A DNA stretch of 64,000 nt, taken from positions 62,001-126,000 of the forward strand of contig NZ_JAMBOX010000013.1 of the NCBI RefSeq assembly GCF_023715785.1, in the 5' to 3' direction. Under the pieces are notes generated by a model. The model searched no databases. It was not told the DNA's origin and was given only the letters and a program-made list of their open reading frames with translations. The position numbers and the translations under genes are program-made. Each line of letters starts with the position of its first letter. Within the stretch, counting starts at the first letter, position 1. Source of the DNA: Neobacillus niacini. Its GTDB lineage: Bacteria > Bacillota > Bacilli > Bacillales > Cytobacillaceae. Positions 34,748 through 44,066 of the stretch are shown piece by piece.

Positions 34748-35860
34748 TTATTTATCTGATTGCGGGCGAACGCGAAGTTCAGTTTCACTGTCAAAGAAGT
34801 GTGCTTTATTTAAATCAAAGGCAAGCTCCAGTGTGTCGCCTGGCTTTACATCGGCACGTGAATCAAGTCGTGCAACAAAGTCTTGGTTATCAAGACTAGA
34901 GTAAATCATTAATTCGGCACCAGTTAATTCGGCAACATCGATGTTAACCTTAACTTTTGTTCCGGCAGAAGCATCAATAAACACAGGCTCATCATGAATA
35001 TCCTCAGGGCGGATTCCAAGAACCATGGTTTTACCGACATAGCCTTGTTCACGAAGATATTTCATTTTTCCTTCTGGGACGGAAACAACGGTTTGACCAA
35101 TGATAAATTTGCCATCTTCCAATTTCCCGTTAAAGAAGTTCATGGCAGGGGAACCGATAAAGCCGCCGACAAATACGTTTTCCGGCTTTTCATATACTTC
35201 TTTTGGCGAGCCCACTTGCTGAATGATACCGTCCTTCATAACAACCAGGCGGGTTGCCATTGTCATCGCTTCTGTTTGGTCGTGTGTTACATAGATAGTC
35301 GTTGTGTTTAAGCGGCGGTGTAGCTTAGCAATTTCTGCTCGCATTTGCACACGAAGCTTGGCATCGAGGTTAGATAATGGCTCGTCCATTAAGAATACCT
35401 TGGCATCACGGACAATCGCACGTCCCAATGCAACACGCTGACGCTGACCGCCGGAAAGGGCCTTTGGCTTTCTTGTTAAATAGGCTTCAAGTCCAAGAAT
35501 TTTCGCTGCTTCTTTTACGCGGCGGTCAATTTCATCTTTAGGGAATTTCCGAAGCTTTAAGCCAAATGCCATGTTATCATAAACAGTCATATGCGGATAT
35601 AAGGCATAGTTTTGGAATACCATCGCGATATCGCGATCTTTTGGTGCTACATCGTTTACGCGTTTGCCATCAATAAAGAAATCCCCTTTTGAGATTTCTT
35701 CAAGACCGGCAATCATTCTCAAAGTTGTCGATTTACCGCAGCCTGATGGGCCGACAAACACGATAAACTCTTTATCATCAATGTGTAAATTAAAGTCCTT
35801 AACGGCAGTTACTTTGTTATCGTAAATTTTATAAATATGATCTAATTTTAACTCAGCCAT
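34748..35860 (-). CDS. msmX: Multi-sugar ABC transporter ATPase MsmX
   Basis: 370 residues: nucleotide-binding domain with Walker A GPSGCGKSTT, Q-loop VFQNYALYPHMTVYDN, signature ALSGGQRQR and Walker B VFLMDEPLSNLDAKLR, then the C-terminal TOBE/OB regulatory domain typical of MsmX/UgpC/MalK. In B. subtilis MsmX powers several sugar importers and is encoded apart from them, as here. The start has GGAGG upstream. A cre-like site lies about 85 bp before the start. Confidence 0.93.
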   Translation of the reverse strand: MAELKLDHIYKIYDNKVTAVKDFNLHIDDKEFIVFVGPSGCGKSTTLRMIAGLEEISKGDFFIDGKRVNDVAPKDRDIAMVFQNYALYPHMTVYDNMAFGLKLRKFPKDEIDRRVKEAAKILGLEAYLTRKPKALSGGQRQRVALGRAIVRDAKVFLMDEPLSNLDAKLRVQMRAEIAKLHRRLNTTTIYVTHDQTEAMTMATRLVVMKDGIIQQVGSPKEVYEKPENVFVGGFIGSPAMNFFNGKLEDGKFIIGQTVVSVPEGKMKYLREQGYVGKTMVLGIRPEDIHDEPVFIDASAGTKVKVNIDVAELTGAELMIYSSLDNQDFVARLDSRADVKPGDTLELAFDLNKAHFFDSETELRVRPQSDK

Positions 35861-35941
35861 TTGGAAAGCCTCCTTGTTTTATCTAACAACTTCAGTTTAC
35901 AAGGAATAGTGAAAAATTCGTATGGACAGGATGCACAAAAA

Positions 35942-35955
35942 ATGAAAGCGCTCTA
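35942..35955. promoter_or_regulatory. Candidate CcpA cre site before msmX
   Basis: ATGAAAGCGCTCTA matches most of the cre consensus (TGAAAGCGCT core). Located in the gap upstream of msmX; carbon catabolite control would suit the gene. Confidence 0.5.
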
Positions 35956-35967
35956 TTGGGCAGTTTG

Positions 35968-36876
35968 TCATTGTTGTGTATGTTCAAACAGCTGGCAGGC
36001 GAGAAAAACCGTGAATGCGCCGTAAAAATCTTTTAAGCCAATACCGGTTCTTTCGGTGAATTTATCAAGCCGGTATTGCAGTGTATTACGGTGGATGTAC
36101 AATTTTTTTGCAGTCGTACTGGCATTTAAATTATTTTCGAGAAACACCTTAATCGTGGTATACAGTTCTGGGTCACCCGTAAACAGCTCAAAAATCTCGT
36201 GTGGTATTTGGCCTGTCAATTGCTCCGGCAAATGGGCGGCCAAATAAGCAGGAAAAATGCGTTCATAGGTAAACAATCTTGAATTATTTTCCAAATGTCT
36301 AACGGCAAAGGTAAAGTATTCCCGTTCCTTCTTATAAATGCTCGGGAGCATTTCGGAAAGAGGATATAGCTTCCCAACGTAGAATGAAATTTTTACATAA
36401 AAATCGCTTTCCAATGTTTCCGACATCGAAATTAACTCACCATCTGAAAGGGAGATTTGTTTTTTGCCTTCAATGACGACCCCGTTTTTCCGGCTTTCCC
36501 AAATAATGTTGGTGTCCTCGGTGAAAAAGCCTTTTAAGGCATCCTCAATTTCAGGCTGGTTAATATCAGGACCGTTGATTTGAAACTGAATGAAGCGATA
36601 TTCATGATCGGACGGATTGCTTGGAGGCGGTCCGTCAAATAATAAAAATTCATGCCATTTTCCAGAGGCGGTATTGCCTACTGTCGCTTGAAAGTCAATC
36701 AATTGGTACAGCGTTTTAAGGACGCGTAATTCCTGATCGCTAATTTCTGTTTTTGGGATGCCAATCCACTCGTGAGCGGCTTCATCAAAAAATACGTATT
36801 GATGCTGTGGTTCCTGATTTGGACGTTCAGCCAGCATAACGGAATTACTAAATAATGACAATAGCTTTTTTAGCAT
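35968..36876 (-). CDS. PucR/CdaR-type regulator next to msmX
   Basis: 302 residues. The C-terminal 60 residues carry the PucR helix-turn-helix (LENNLNASTTAKKLYIHRNT, LQYRLDKFTERTGI). The N-terminal 230 residues are not a recognised ligand domain, though the central portion has a GGDEF-like degenerate alpha/beta look as in CdaR relatives. In B. subtilis a regulator of this kind (YxkF) also neighbours msmX. Its target and signal are unknown. Confidence 0.75.
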   Translation of the reverse strand: MLKKLLSLFSNSVMLAERPNQEPQHQYVFFDEAAHEWIGIPKTEISDQELRVLKTLYQLIDFQATVGNTASGKWHEFLLFDGPPPSNPSDHEYRFIQFQINGPDINQPEIEDALKGFFTEDTNIIWESRKNGVVIEGKKQISLSDGELISMSETLESDFYVKISFYVGKLYPLSEMLPSIYKKEREYFTFAVRHLENNSRLFTYERIFPAYLAAHLPEQLTGQIPHEIFELFTGDPELYTTIKVFLENNLNASTTAKKLYIHRNTLQYRLDKFTERTGIGLKDFYGAFTVFLACQLFEHTQQ

Positions 36877-36922
36877 AATTCATTTCCCCAGTCTGTTGTA
36901 TATCATTCATTATAACAAAACA

Positions 36923-36953
36923 TAAAAAAAGCCGGGTCATGTTGACTCGGCGA
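36923..36953 (-). terminator. Terminator on minus strand
   Basis: GCCGAGTCA / TGACCCGGC stem followed by TTTTTTT on the minus strand, ending the 65-aa gene. Confidence 0.8.
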
Positions 36954-36954
36954 A

Positions 36955-37152
36955 TTAATCTGCTTGATAGGGTGGCTCTTCCTCTGGAAGCTGCCGTGCC
37001 TGCTCAATATTGGTGGCATCGTGGCGCGCATGTACGGAACCACCAGACAATCCTTCATTAATCATTCTATCGATATCCACATATGCTTTGTCTCTGCCTT
37101 CATAGTTGGAACCTTCATTGGTCATTTTTTCGCTTTTCTTGTTCAAGCCCAT
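36955..37152 (-). CDS. Small hydrophilic protein of unknown function
   Basis: 65 residues, Glu/Asn/Asp rich with GRDKAYVDIDRMINEGLSGG and ARQLPEEEPPYQAD. No hydrophobic segments. Upstream sequence gives GAAAGGATCG as ribosome site. Composition is like small spore or stress proteins of bacilli but I do not recognise the family. Confidence 0.6.
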   Translation of the reverse strand: MGLNKKSEKMTNEGSNYEGRDKAYVDIDRMINEGLSGGSVHARHDATNIEQARQLPEEEPPYQAD

Positions 37153-37225
37153 CGATCCTTTCAGAAAATCTTTCCTTAATTAGTTTATGACTAGGAGCAA
37201 TTTTCATTCAAAAGGGGACAGCTAT

Positions 37226-37435
37226 TTACTCATAAACATGATAAAGCATTAACTCATGAATCTGACTCTTCAGTGCTTCCATTTCCTCTTGTTCGGGAGT
37301 ATTTGAGGTCCATTCAATTTTGCCGGTTTGGTGGTAAACCCCTGTAAACCTTTGTTTTTTATGATAAAAGGAAAAATTCCAGCCGGGAATATTTTTGTTT
37401 TCGAATAATGGCTTAAATTGAAAGTGCATGATCAT
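37226..37435 (-). CDS. yheE: YheE-like protein
   Basis: 69 residues from the ATG at 37435 with AAGGGAG upstream; the longer open frame to 37537 overlaps the end of the neighbouring gene and has no ribosome site. The sequence (HFQFKPLFENKNIPGWNFSF, then YHQTGKIEWTSNTPE) matches the YheE/DUF5342 family. Its place just after the yheD-type gene follows B. subtilis. Function unknown. Confidence 0.75.
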   Translation of the reverse strand: MIMHFQFKPLFENKNIPGWNFSFYHKKQRFTGVYHQTGKIEWTSNTPEQEEMEALKSQIHELMLYHVYE

Positions 37436-37497
37436 TGTCAGAATCTCCCTTCGGCAATCTTGTTTACTCTTTAAGAGTAACCTGTTTTGCGGGAGAT

Positions 37498-38544
37498 TTA
37501 AATAGGTTTTTTTGCAAGCCGGAGGAATAACTGGCATAGTTGCTCAATTTTCCGCGCTTCAATTTCCGGCTCATTAAAGCTCATCGGTTTTGAATTTACT
37601 TCAAAAATATAATAGTGCCCAGTTGTGCTTACAGCGGCATCAATCGAAAATTCACCGAAATAGCCGAATTGCTCCGATAAAGCAGTACCAATAGGAGAGA
37701 CAATGCTGTGAATAAAATGATCATGGGCAGAGGTTTGCACTCTCTCATATGGGAGCATTCTGCCTCCCGAGGGGATATGGGTGGTGATATCCTGTTCCTG
37801 TGATTGCCTGATGGCAATGCCAGTCACTTTATATTTTTCTTTGTCAGCATGGGCGAGGATTCGGAAATCGTACCGAAAGCCATCAAACTGTGACGATTCA
37901 ATTTCTTGCTGGGCCAAATAATTTTTTTTAAGCAGCAGTTCACGCCATTCCTCCCAAAAATGCTGGAAAGATGGATACGTTTGTGATGTATTTTTATCTT
38001 GCAATGTCAGCCTGTTGTCTGAATCAATCCTTAAGCGGAAGATTCCTTTACCTTTGGAGGAATGGGCCGGTTTCAAATAGATACTTTTATATCCCGTTAA
38101 AAATGAGTGCAGTTCGTCATCCTCCGTAACCAACAGCGACTCTGGCAGGTACTTCTTCAGGAACGGATGCTTCTTTAACAGCTGATATAATTCAAATTTA
38201 TCAATAAAACATGGATTGAAAAACGGGATATTCTTTTCTTTTAATAAAGAAAAAAAACGTTGGCTCTCATCCTGTTGCTCTGTTTTTCGAAAGGGAATTC
38301 GGTTATAAACGACATCAGGGTAGGGAAATCTTTCCTTCATCCAGCGACTTTGATCAGGATCAAATATATAGCCGTCAATCATGTCTTTGCCGGCATTCTC
38401 ATAGGTAAACACAAAGCTTATTCCATTAAGTGAAATAAGCTTCTTTTGCAACTTAATAAATAATTCGCTGTTGCCGGTTATTGTTCCATCAGACCTTCGT
38501 GCTGCCATAATTCCGATGACCGGATGGGGGAGGGAGCTGTTCAT
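37498..38544 (-). CDS. YheC/YheD ATP-grasp protein 4
   Basis: 348 residues, the short type. It carries the ATP-grasp core of the YheC/YheD family: FPYPDVVYNRIPFR, FIDKFELYQLLKKHPFLK, SIYLKPAHSSKGKGIFRL for nucleotide binding, and YIFEVNSKPMSFNEP with the metal ligands. B. subtilis YheC and YheD are coat-associated in spores. It overlaps the upstream gene by four bases, so it is co-translated as the last of four paralogs. Confidence 0.85.
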   Translation of the reverse strand: MNSSLPHPVIGIMAARRSDGTITGNSELFIKLQKKLISLNGISFVFTYENAGKDMIDGYIFDPDQSRWMKERFPYPDVVYNRIPFRKTEQQDESQRFFSLLKEKNIPFFNPCFIDKFELYQLLKKHPFLKKYLPESLLVTEDDELHSFLTGYKSIYLKPAHSSKGKGIFRLRIDSDNRLTLQDKNTSQTYPSFQHFWEEWRELLLKKNYLAQQEIESSQFDGFRYDFRILAHADKEKYKVTGIAIRQSQEQDITTHIPSGGRMLPYERVQTSAHDHFIHSIVSPIGTALSEQFGYFGEFSIDAAVSTTGHYYIFEVNSKPMSFNEPEIEARKIEQLCQLFLRLAKKPI

Positions 38545-39905
38545 TTGAACAGTTCCTCCGGATGCATTAATGACTGTTCAGTTAAAAATACTGCATAGGC
38601 GAGCGATAATTTTCGCGTAAGAAAATCAAATTGTTGCAATTTCGGATGGGTGAATATCGACCTGCCCGGTTTGGAGTTTGCTTCAAACAGCCAAACATCG
38701 CCGTTCTTGTCGATGCCCAAATCAAAGCCAATTTCGCCGATAATTCCGGAAATATTCCGTTCTAACGCCTTGCTTAAGGTAAGGGCGGCTTGGGAGAGTT
38801 TTTTTGTGTATAGCTCGCATTCATCATTTGGAAAAATTTCCGCAATCGTTTTTATTTCTCCGCCGTTTCGTTTATGCGTGGTTACGGAGCCCTGTCCGGC
38901 GATTTTTGCGGCAATCGCTGACACCTGCCAATTTCCCGACTCGTCCTTATTGGTGTGAACGCGAAAATCCACGGCACGCTGATTGGTGCGAATAAGATGA
39001 ATGCCTTGCTGAACCACCATGTTTTCAAGCGATTGATTGGGGAATACCCATTTAAACAATTTTTCCAAGGTTGAAAACTTACGTAACCGGTTGACTTCAT
39101 CCCGATCTTGGTAGCGGCAATAGTAATATCCCGAATTTCGGTCATAAAGAATTTGGTGAATTCCGAGCCCAAGACTGCCATTCTTTGGCTTGATATAAAC
39201 ATGACCGTATTTGGCGAGCATGGTTTCGATTTTCGAAAAAGAAGTAAATGGATGAGTCTCAGGAAGATAATTCTCGACTGACCCGTCCTGTAACAGTCGT
39301 TCGTAAATGTCAAGCTTATTAAAAAATCCAGGATTGTACCATGGAATGAGATAGTCCTTCTGCAGCCGCTGCTTGACCCTGGTTAATTTCCGGCTGTTTT
39401 CACTTTTGCGGTTGGGCAGTCGGTCATAAATCACATTCGGAAATGGAACTTCGATGCTCTGCCAGGTTTGCTGATGATAAAAAATTCCCTCGATGACCCC
39501 TTGCTCCCAATCGATATGCTGTTCTCCAAAAATAAACACACTGGCCCCGACATTTTTACCTACCGACAAAAGCTTGGAAAAAAACGCGGTCCGTTCCCCA
39601 ATCGGTTGTTCGGGAAGCTGTGTAAAACCGGCGGTGAAAATGCCAACAAGCGGCCCGATATAGAGCACCCCATTCTCGATAAATGCATGGAGCGGCTGCC
39701 TTAAATTCGGAAAATGGAGAACTTTTTGGATAGGTTTGCTAATGACAATTCGGTTTTGGCTGTCAGGGTGGGGCCGAAAATCTACTTTCATTGATTTTGA
39801 TCCAAAAGCAATTTTGGTCAACACCTTATCCTCCAGGAATGAAGGAGGGCAAAAAACAATTAATTGGTCGTTTGGGGCTACTTCAATGAGATAACGTTTT
39901 CGCAT
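38541..39905 (-). CDS. yheD: YheC/YheD ATP-grasp protein 3 (YheD-size)
   Basis: 454 residues, matching the length of YheD (about 453). The N-terminal 200 residues are a YheD-specific region; the C-terminal ATP-grasp has PNVIYDRLPNRKSE, HVYIKPKNGSLGLGIHQI and WLFEANSKPGRSIF. Long and short paralogs alternate in this operon. It overlaps the genes on both sides. Substrates of the family are unknown; ligase or kinase activity on a coat component is inference. Confidence 0.85.
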   Translation of the reverse strand: MRKRYLIEVAPNDQLIVFCPPSFLEDKVLTKIAFGSKSMKVDFRPHPDSQNRIVISKPIQKVLHFPNLRQPLHAFIENGVLYIGPLVGIFTAGFTQLPEQPIGERTAFFSKLLSVGKNVGASVFIFGEQHIDWEQGVIEGIFYHQQTWQSIEVPFPNVIYDRLPNRKSENSRKLTRVKQRLQKDYLIPWYNPGFFNKLDIYERLLQDGSVENYLPETHPFTSFSKIETMLAKYGHVYIKPKNGSLGLGIHQILYDRNSGYYYCRYQDRDEVNRLRKFSTLEKLFKWVFPNQSLENMVVQQGIHLIRTNQRAVDFRVHTNKDESGNWQVSAIAAKIAGQGSVTTHKRNGGEIKTIAEIFPNDECELYTKKLSQAALTLSKALERNISGIIGEIGFDLGIDKNGDVWLFEANSKPGRSIFTHPKLQQFDFLTRKLSLAYAVFLTEQSLMHPEELFK

Positions 39906-40986
39906 GATCGTACTTCCTTTCTTTTGAATCTGTCTGGGAAAGGAGTTTTGCGTAAAGCAGGGGCGCCCGGAACAGGATATCTTTCAAATTTGGTCGAGTT
40001 TGCAACAGGACCTTCCGGCCAGGCTTTGAATTGATATCGAGTATCCAAATCGAGCCATTTTTGGCGATGCCGATATCCACCCCAATCTCAAATAATGGCA
40101 GAAATCTTTTCTCAAGTAGCTGCGGCAGTTCCCTAAGGATGTATTGTAGCTCGTGTTTAATATATTCACCCTTCGCAGGAGGAATCGCTGCCGCCCATTC
40201 AGCATACGTCTTCACTGATCCCCCGGCACTTAAGTTGGAGAGTATTCCGCCGGTTGTCCCGACCCGGATTCCTCTGCCCCTCACTCCCCAAATGCCCTTG
40301 TCATTTTTTTGCATCAGAATTCGAATATCAAATGGTTGCGAGTCCTGATTGGACAATTCCAGGTATGGCTGCATAAGGTATTGATGTTTGCGGAACAGTG
40401 ACTGCAGCCATTGAGTTAACTTTGCTTCATTGGGGAAGATTCGCGAAATGATTTTTTGTTGTTTTTCCGTTTTGACATGAATGGTTTTGTCGCTTTTCCG
40501 TAAATAGTAAATCCCGTAGCCTTGTGAGCCGTTGACTGGCTTTAAGATGATTCTTTTGCCTGCATGTAGTTCTTTTAAAACCACTCCCGGCCCAGGTACG
40601 GATTGTGTCGGGGGCAAGTAGGCAGACAATACGGTGTCTTTTAAGGCATCATACAACTCCAGCTTATTTGGCAGCCCGTATCCCAAAAAAGTTATATCCT
40701 CTTTGGATTTTAGCCATGAGACAATTGGCAGGCATTGTTTCGAGTGCTCGTCATCTCCGTAAAAGCATCGGTCATACAGAAGGTTAGGTATCGGAAACTC
40801 GGCATCAAACCAGGCTTGGGAACGATGATCGAACCTTTTTCCCTTAACCTGGAGAGTATACGGGTTGATTTCGGAGGGGATAAAGCGGAAGCATTCCACT
40901 CCGAGAGATTCCCCGTGCTTCGCGATTTCTGTTATATAGGAAGCTTCACTTTCTAAGGAAAGCGACATTATTCCAAAGGCTGTCAT
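39883..40986 (-). CDS. yheC: YheC/YheD ATP-grasp protein 2 (YheC-size)
   Basis: 367 residues, close to YheC (about 363). It has FPIPNLLYDRCFYGD, LNGSQGYGIYYLRKS-type nucleotide-binding loop (here KPVNGSQGYGIYYLRK) and SIWILDINSKPGRKV. It overlaps the following gene by 23 bp, and its start lies two bases after the stop of the upstream paralog, with AGGAGG before the ATG. Confidence 0.85.
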   Translation of the reverse strand: MTAFGIMSLSLESEASYITEIAKHGESLGVECFRFIPSEINPYTLQVKGKRFDHRSQAWFDAEFPIPNLLYDRCFYGDDEHSKQCLPIVSWLKSKEDITFLGYGLPNKLELYDALKDTVLSAYLPPTQSVPGPGVVLKELHAGKRIILKPVNGSQGYGIYYLRKSDKTIHVKTEKQQKIISRIFPNEAKLTQWLQSLFRKHQYLMQPYLELSNQDSQPFDIRILMQKNDKGIWGVRGRGIRVGTTGGILSNLSAGGSVKTYAEWAAAIPPAKGEYIKHELQYILRELPQLLEKRFLPLFEIGVDIGIAKNGSIWILDINSKPGRKVLLQTRPNLKDILFRAPLLYAKLLSQTDSKERKYDHAKTLSH

Positions 40987-40988
40987 TT

Positions 40989-42365
40989 TTAATCCTCCTT
41001 TTCTGTCATCGAATCAAATGCAAGCATGGTGCAAAGTGCGATAATGGCTGTGGCGGATGGCCTGATTTTTCCTGGCTCATCCTCGAAAAGCTTTGAAGGT
41101 TTCGAGTTGACTTCTATCAGCCAAGGATTCCCGGCAAGATCCACACCGATATCGATGCCGAGTTCCCCGGTGAGTCCTGACCCGGTCATGCTGAGACTCT
41201 CAGCAATTGTCAGTGAAAGTTCTTTGATTCGCACAAGTGCTTTAGACGCTTGTTTATTATCTAGTACGGCTCGCAAGGCCCTCAGCGGTTTCATGCTCGT
41301 GCCGCCCCTGGCCAAATTAGCAACAAATTCTTCCTCCGCTCCAATCCTGGCGATGGTGGACGTGACCACCCAGCGATGATTAATATTCTTATGGCACAAG
41401 ACTCTAAAATCAACGGGCTTAGTATCAAGGGTCAAAAATTGAATCCCTTGCTGAATGATATAAATGCGGTTTCTAAGCAAGGTAAGGACCACTTGATAAA
41501 GTTCCGAAAGCAGGTAATGGTTCGCCGAATTTTCTGGCTGATGATGTAAGGAAGATTGGATTGAAAATAGGCCATCTTGCACCCGGGTTATTTTTATGAT
41601 GTTTCGTCCTTGGCTGCCATGGACGGGTTTTATAAACACAGTTTCATAGGTTTGCACGAAGTCATAAAGGTTTTCCTTTGAAAAAATTTTTGTCTCCGGG
41701 AGTGCCGATGGCAGCTGCTTCCCTTCGCTTAGCCGCTGGTAAACATCCCATTTGGACAGAAAGCGATCATTAAAAAGCGGAATCGCCAGTTGTTCCAGCT
41801 GGTTGCGAAACTTCTTGAATGAAGGGCCGTGTTCAAGTTTGCGGGAATGAATTCGATTATAAATGACATCGGGTAATGGAAGTAATGCTTCATGCCAAGT
41901 CCCATTTTCAAAATAATAACCATGTATCGGAAATCGATCATGCCGAAACACATAAAGAAACCCGCCCCTTTCCTGAATTCCATGGTGAAGTTCTTCGCAA
42001 AACGCATGGATGGACCGGAAGTTTGGCTGTCCCTGCCCGGGTTCCGGAAAATCTGTCACTAATCCGATTATTGGACCGATCTGCAGGGTGTTAATGTCTT
42101 GCTTGTAGACTGCTTGAAACTTATGTCTATTAAGCGGAAGGCTAAATTTTATGAAGATATTTTCAGAGACTAATATTTCGTTTCCAGCGATATCAGTCAA
42201 TTGGATATCTGCAGTTACTACTGTTTTTCCACATATGAGTTTTATTACTTTGGTTTGATTCAGTTGTAGTTGTTGATGCAATTCAGACGATAATTGGATG
42301 AAGCTGTCCTTCGTATTTGTGGGTTTCTTGGCAGCAACCGTTACAGGAATTAATGAAAAAGCCAT
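40989..42365 (-). CDS. YheC/YheD ATP-grasp protein 1 (YheD-size)
   Basis: 458 residues from the ATG at 42365 behind GAGGAGTG. Long-type paralog: N-terminal region with VSENIFIKFSLPLNRHKF and IGPIIGLVTDFPEPGQG, then ATP-grasp with LPDVIYNRIHSRKLE, FIKPVHGSQGRNIIKI and PWLIEVNSKPSKLFE. First gene of the four-gene operon. It is an additional YheD-type copy beyond the single yheC-yheD pair of B. subtilis. Confidence 0.83.
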   Translation of the reverse strand: MAFSLIPVTVAAKKPTNTKDSFIQLSSELHQQLQLNQTKVIKLICGKTVVTADIQLTDIAGNEILVSENIFIKFSLPLNRHKFQAVYKQDINTLQIGPIIGLVTDFPEPGQGQPNFRSIHAFCEELHHGIQERGGFLYVFRHDRFPIHGYYFENGTWHEALLPLPDVIYNRIHSRKLEHGPSFKKFRNQLEQLAIPLFNDRFLSKWDVYQRLSEGKQLPSALPETKIFSKENLYDFVQTYETVFIKPVHGSQGRNIIKITRVQDGLFSIQSSLHHQPENSANHYLLSELYQVVLTLLRNRIYIIQQGIQFLTLDTKPVDFRVLCHKNINHRWVVTSTIARIGAEEEFVANLARGGTSMKPLRALRAVLDNKQASKALVRIKELSLTIAESLSMTGSGLTGELGIDIGVDLAGNPWLIEVNSKPSKLFEDEPGKIRPSATAIIALCTMLAFDSMTEKED

Positions 42366-42510
42366 AATCACTCCTCATTTATTTCATTTTCTGGGCATTT
42401 GTATAGTATATTATGTAGTAGCAATTCCGTTGGTGATTTGAACATTCTCGCATTTGGATGAATAGTTTGTTATAGTTGTAAGGAATTGTGACCAAAAGGA
42501 GTGGACCCAA

Positions 42511-42858
42511 ATGGCAGTTAATTTATATGATTCAGCTTATGCGCTTGAAACCGCCATCCGTCAAAGTGATGAATACCGGGAGCTAAAGCAGGCATATCAG
42601 GAAGTCAATGCCGACCCCGCGGCCAAGCAAATGTTTGACCAGTTTCGGCAAATGCAATTGAACTTGCAGCAAAAGCAAATGATGGGACAAAATATTTCTG
42701 AGCAAGAGGTACAACAGGCGCAGGCAACTGTTGGTATGGTCCAGCAGAACCCAAAGATTGCGAACCTTATGCAGGCTGAGCAGCGGATGAGCATGATCAT
42801 CGGCGAATTAAACCAGGTCATTATGAAACCATTAGAAGAGCTTTATGGCCAATTTTAA
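42511..42858 (+). CDS. yheA: YheA, YlbF/YmcA-family protein
   Basis: 115 residues, all helical: YALETAIRQSDEYRELKQAY, DQFRQMQLNLQQKQMMGQN and QNPKIANLMQAEQRM. This is the YlbF/YmcA-like fold; YmcA and YlbF act with YaaT on RNase Y, but YheA has no assigned role. RBS AAGGAGTG. Divergent from the yheC/D operon. Confidence 0.9.
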   Translation: MAVNLYDSAYALETAIRQSDEYRELKQAYQEVNADPAAKQMFDQFRQMQLNLQQKQMMGQNISEQEVQQAQATVGMVQQNPKIANLMQAEQRMSMIIGELNQVIMKPLEELYGQF

Positions 42859-43033
42859 GATGTATTTTTAGGCTTTCGGGTACGTACCCCGGGGCCTTTT
42901 TTCTTTTGACGAAGGTTAAGAAGTGGTTGGCTTGGGGGGCAATTTTCCATCAGTTTAACATGCTTTGTTCTATAAATGGCTGAAAACTCATAAAAGTTAT
43001 ATAAGGGTAATTTCACCAAGAACAGGGGGCAAC

Positions 43034-43906
43034 ATGATGATCTATCGCTTACTGGCGTTAAATATTGATGGGACATTGCTGCAATCAAATGGCAGAATCC
43101 ATAAATCCTCAAAGGAAGCCATTGAATATGTCCGGCAAAAAGGAATATATGTTACGCTTGTTACATCCCGCAGCTTTGCTTCAGCCCGCAAAGTGGCCAG
43201 GGCCTTGAACATAAAAGCTCCTCTCGTAACACAGCAGGGGTCGTATATTGCAAATGCCGAGGGAAAACTAAATTATGCTAACCGGATAAATCAGGACATC
43301 ACCTATGATACAATCCGGTTTCTTGAGGGATTGCCATGTCAAATCCGCCTTGTGCATGAGGATTTTTCCGTGGCAAATAAGCAAAAGCTTCGCAGCAACG
43401 TCTTGTCTAGAACCGTATTTACCTCTGGAGACCCGATGTTTTATACACAGCAATTTGTATCTTCTGTCAGCGAATACTTACATGAACATCCTATGACACC
43501 GCCAAAGATTGAGGTTTATTTTGAAAATAAAAACGATCTGGAGGATGCAAAAAAAGCGCTGGAGGGCATGTATACCGAAATTGATATGATCAGGCTCGAT
43601 CCGTTACGGATTGATATTGTTGCATCAGGCGTTTCCAAGCTGACAGGCTTGGCATACCTCGGCAGTCAACTGGGATTCAAGCTTCAAGAAATGGTCTATA
43701 TTGGCGACAGCATTGACGATATCTCATTGATCGAAGCAGCCGGACTGGGCGTATCAATGTGGAACGCCCCGTTTGAGGTGAAACGGGCCTCGGACTGGGT
43801 AACAAGGTCACAAAACGAGCACGGTGTAGCCTATATGGTGAAGGAACACTTCCGCAAACAGCAGCCAATTGAATTTCTGCGGAAGATGAAGATTATTAAA
43901 CAGTAA
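43034..43906 (+). CDS. yhaX: YhaX-like Cof-type HAD protein
   Basis: 290 residues from an ATG behind AGGGGG (frame open from 42965). HAD-IIB layout: motif I region LLALNIDGTLLQSN, cap domain in the middle, GVSKLTGLAYL with the motif III Lys, and YIGDSIDDISLIEAA with the motif IV aspartates. Motif I has Asn where HAD phosphatases have the nucleophilic Asp (NID instead of DxD), so phosphatase activity is doubtful. B. subtilis yhaX is a sporulation gene next to hemZ, the same order as here. Confidence 0.85.
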   Translation: MMIYRLLALNIDGTLLQSNGRIHKSSKEAIEYVRQKGIYVTLVTSRSFASARKVARALNIKAPLVTQQGSYIANAEGKLNYANRINQDITYDTIRFLEGLPCQIRLVHEDFSVANKQKLRSNVLSRTVFTSGDPMFYTQQFVSSVSEYLHEHPMTPPKIEVYFENKNDLEDAKKALEGMYTEIDMIRLDPLRIDIVASGVSKLTGLAYLGSQLGFKLQEMVYIGDSIDDISLIEAAGLGVSMWNAPFEVKRASDWVTRSQNEHGVAYMVKEHFRKQQPIEFLRKMKIIKQ

Positions 43907-43947
43907 CTCGAAAATAAACGTAGGAAGATATCAATTTAAACTTGCAA

Positions 43948-43986
43948 AGGATACCAGCAGAACATGCTAATGGTATCCTTTTTTGC
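43948..43986 (+). terminator. Terminator after yhaX
   Basis: AGGATACCA / TGGTATCCT stem followed by TTTTT. Confidence 0.85.
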
Positions 43987-44066
43987 TTGTGAATAATTTC
44001 CACTATATTGACCTTATTTTTTTGATTATGTACACTTAAGGAAGTTTATTTTGAAAGGTGATTTTC

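Noticed and set aside
42855..43112. Minus-strand ORF upstream of yhaX
   Set aside because: No ribosome site; it overlaps the promoter and start of yhaX and shows no protein-like pattern.
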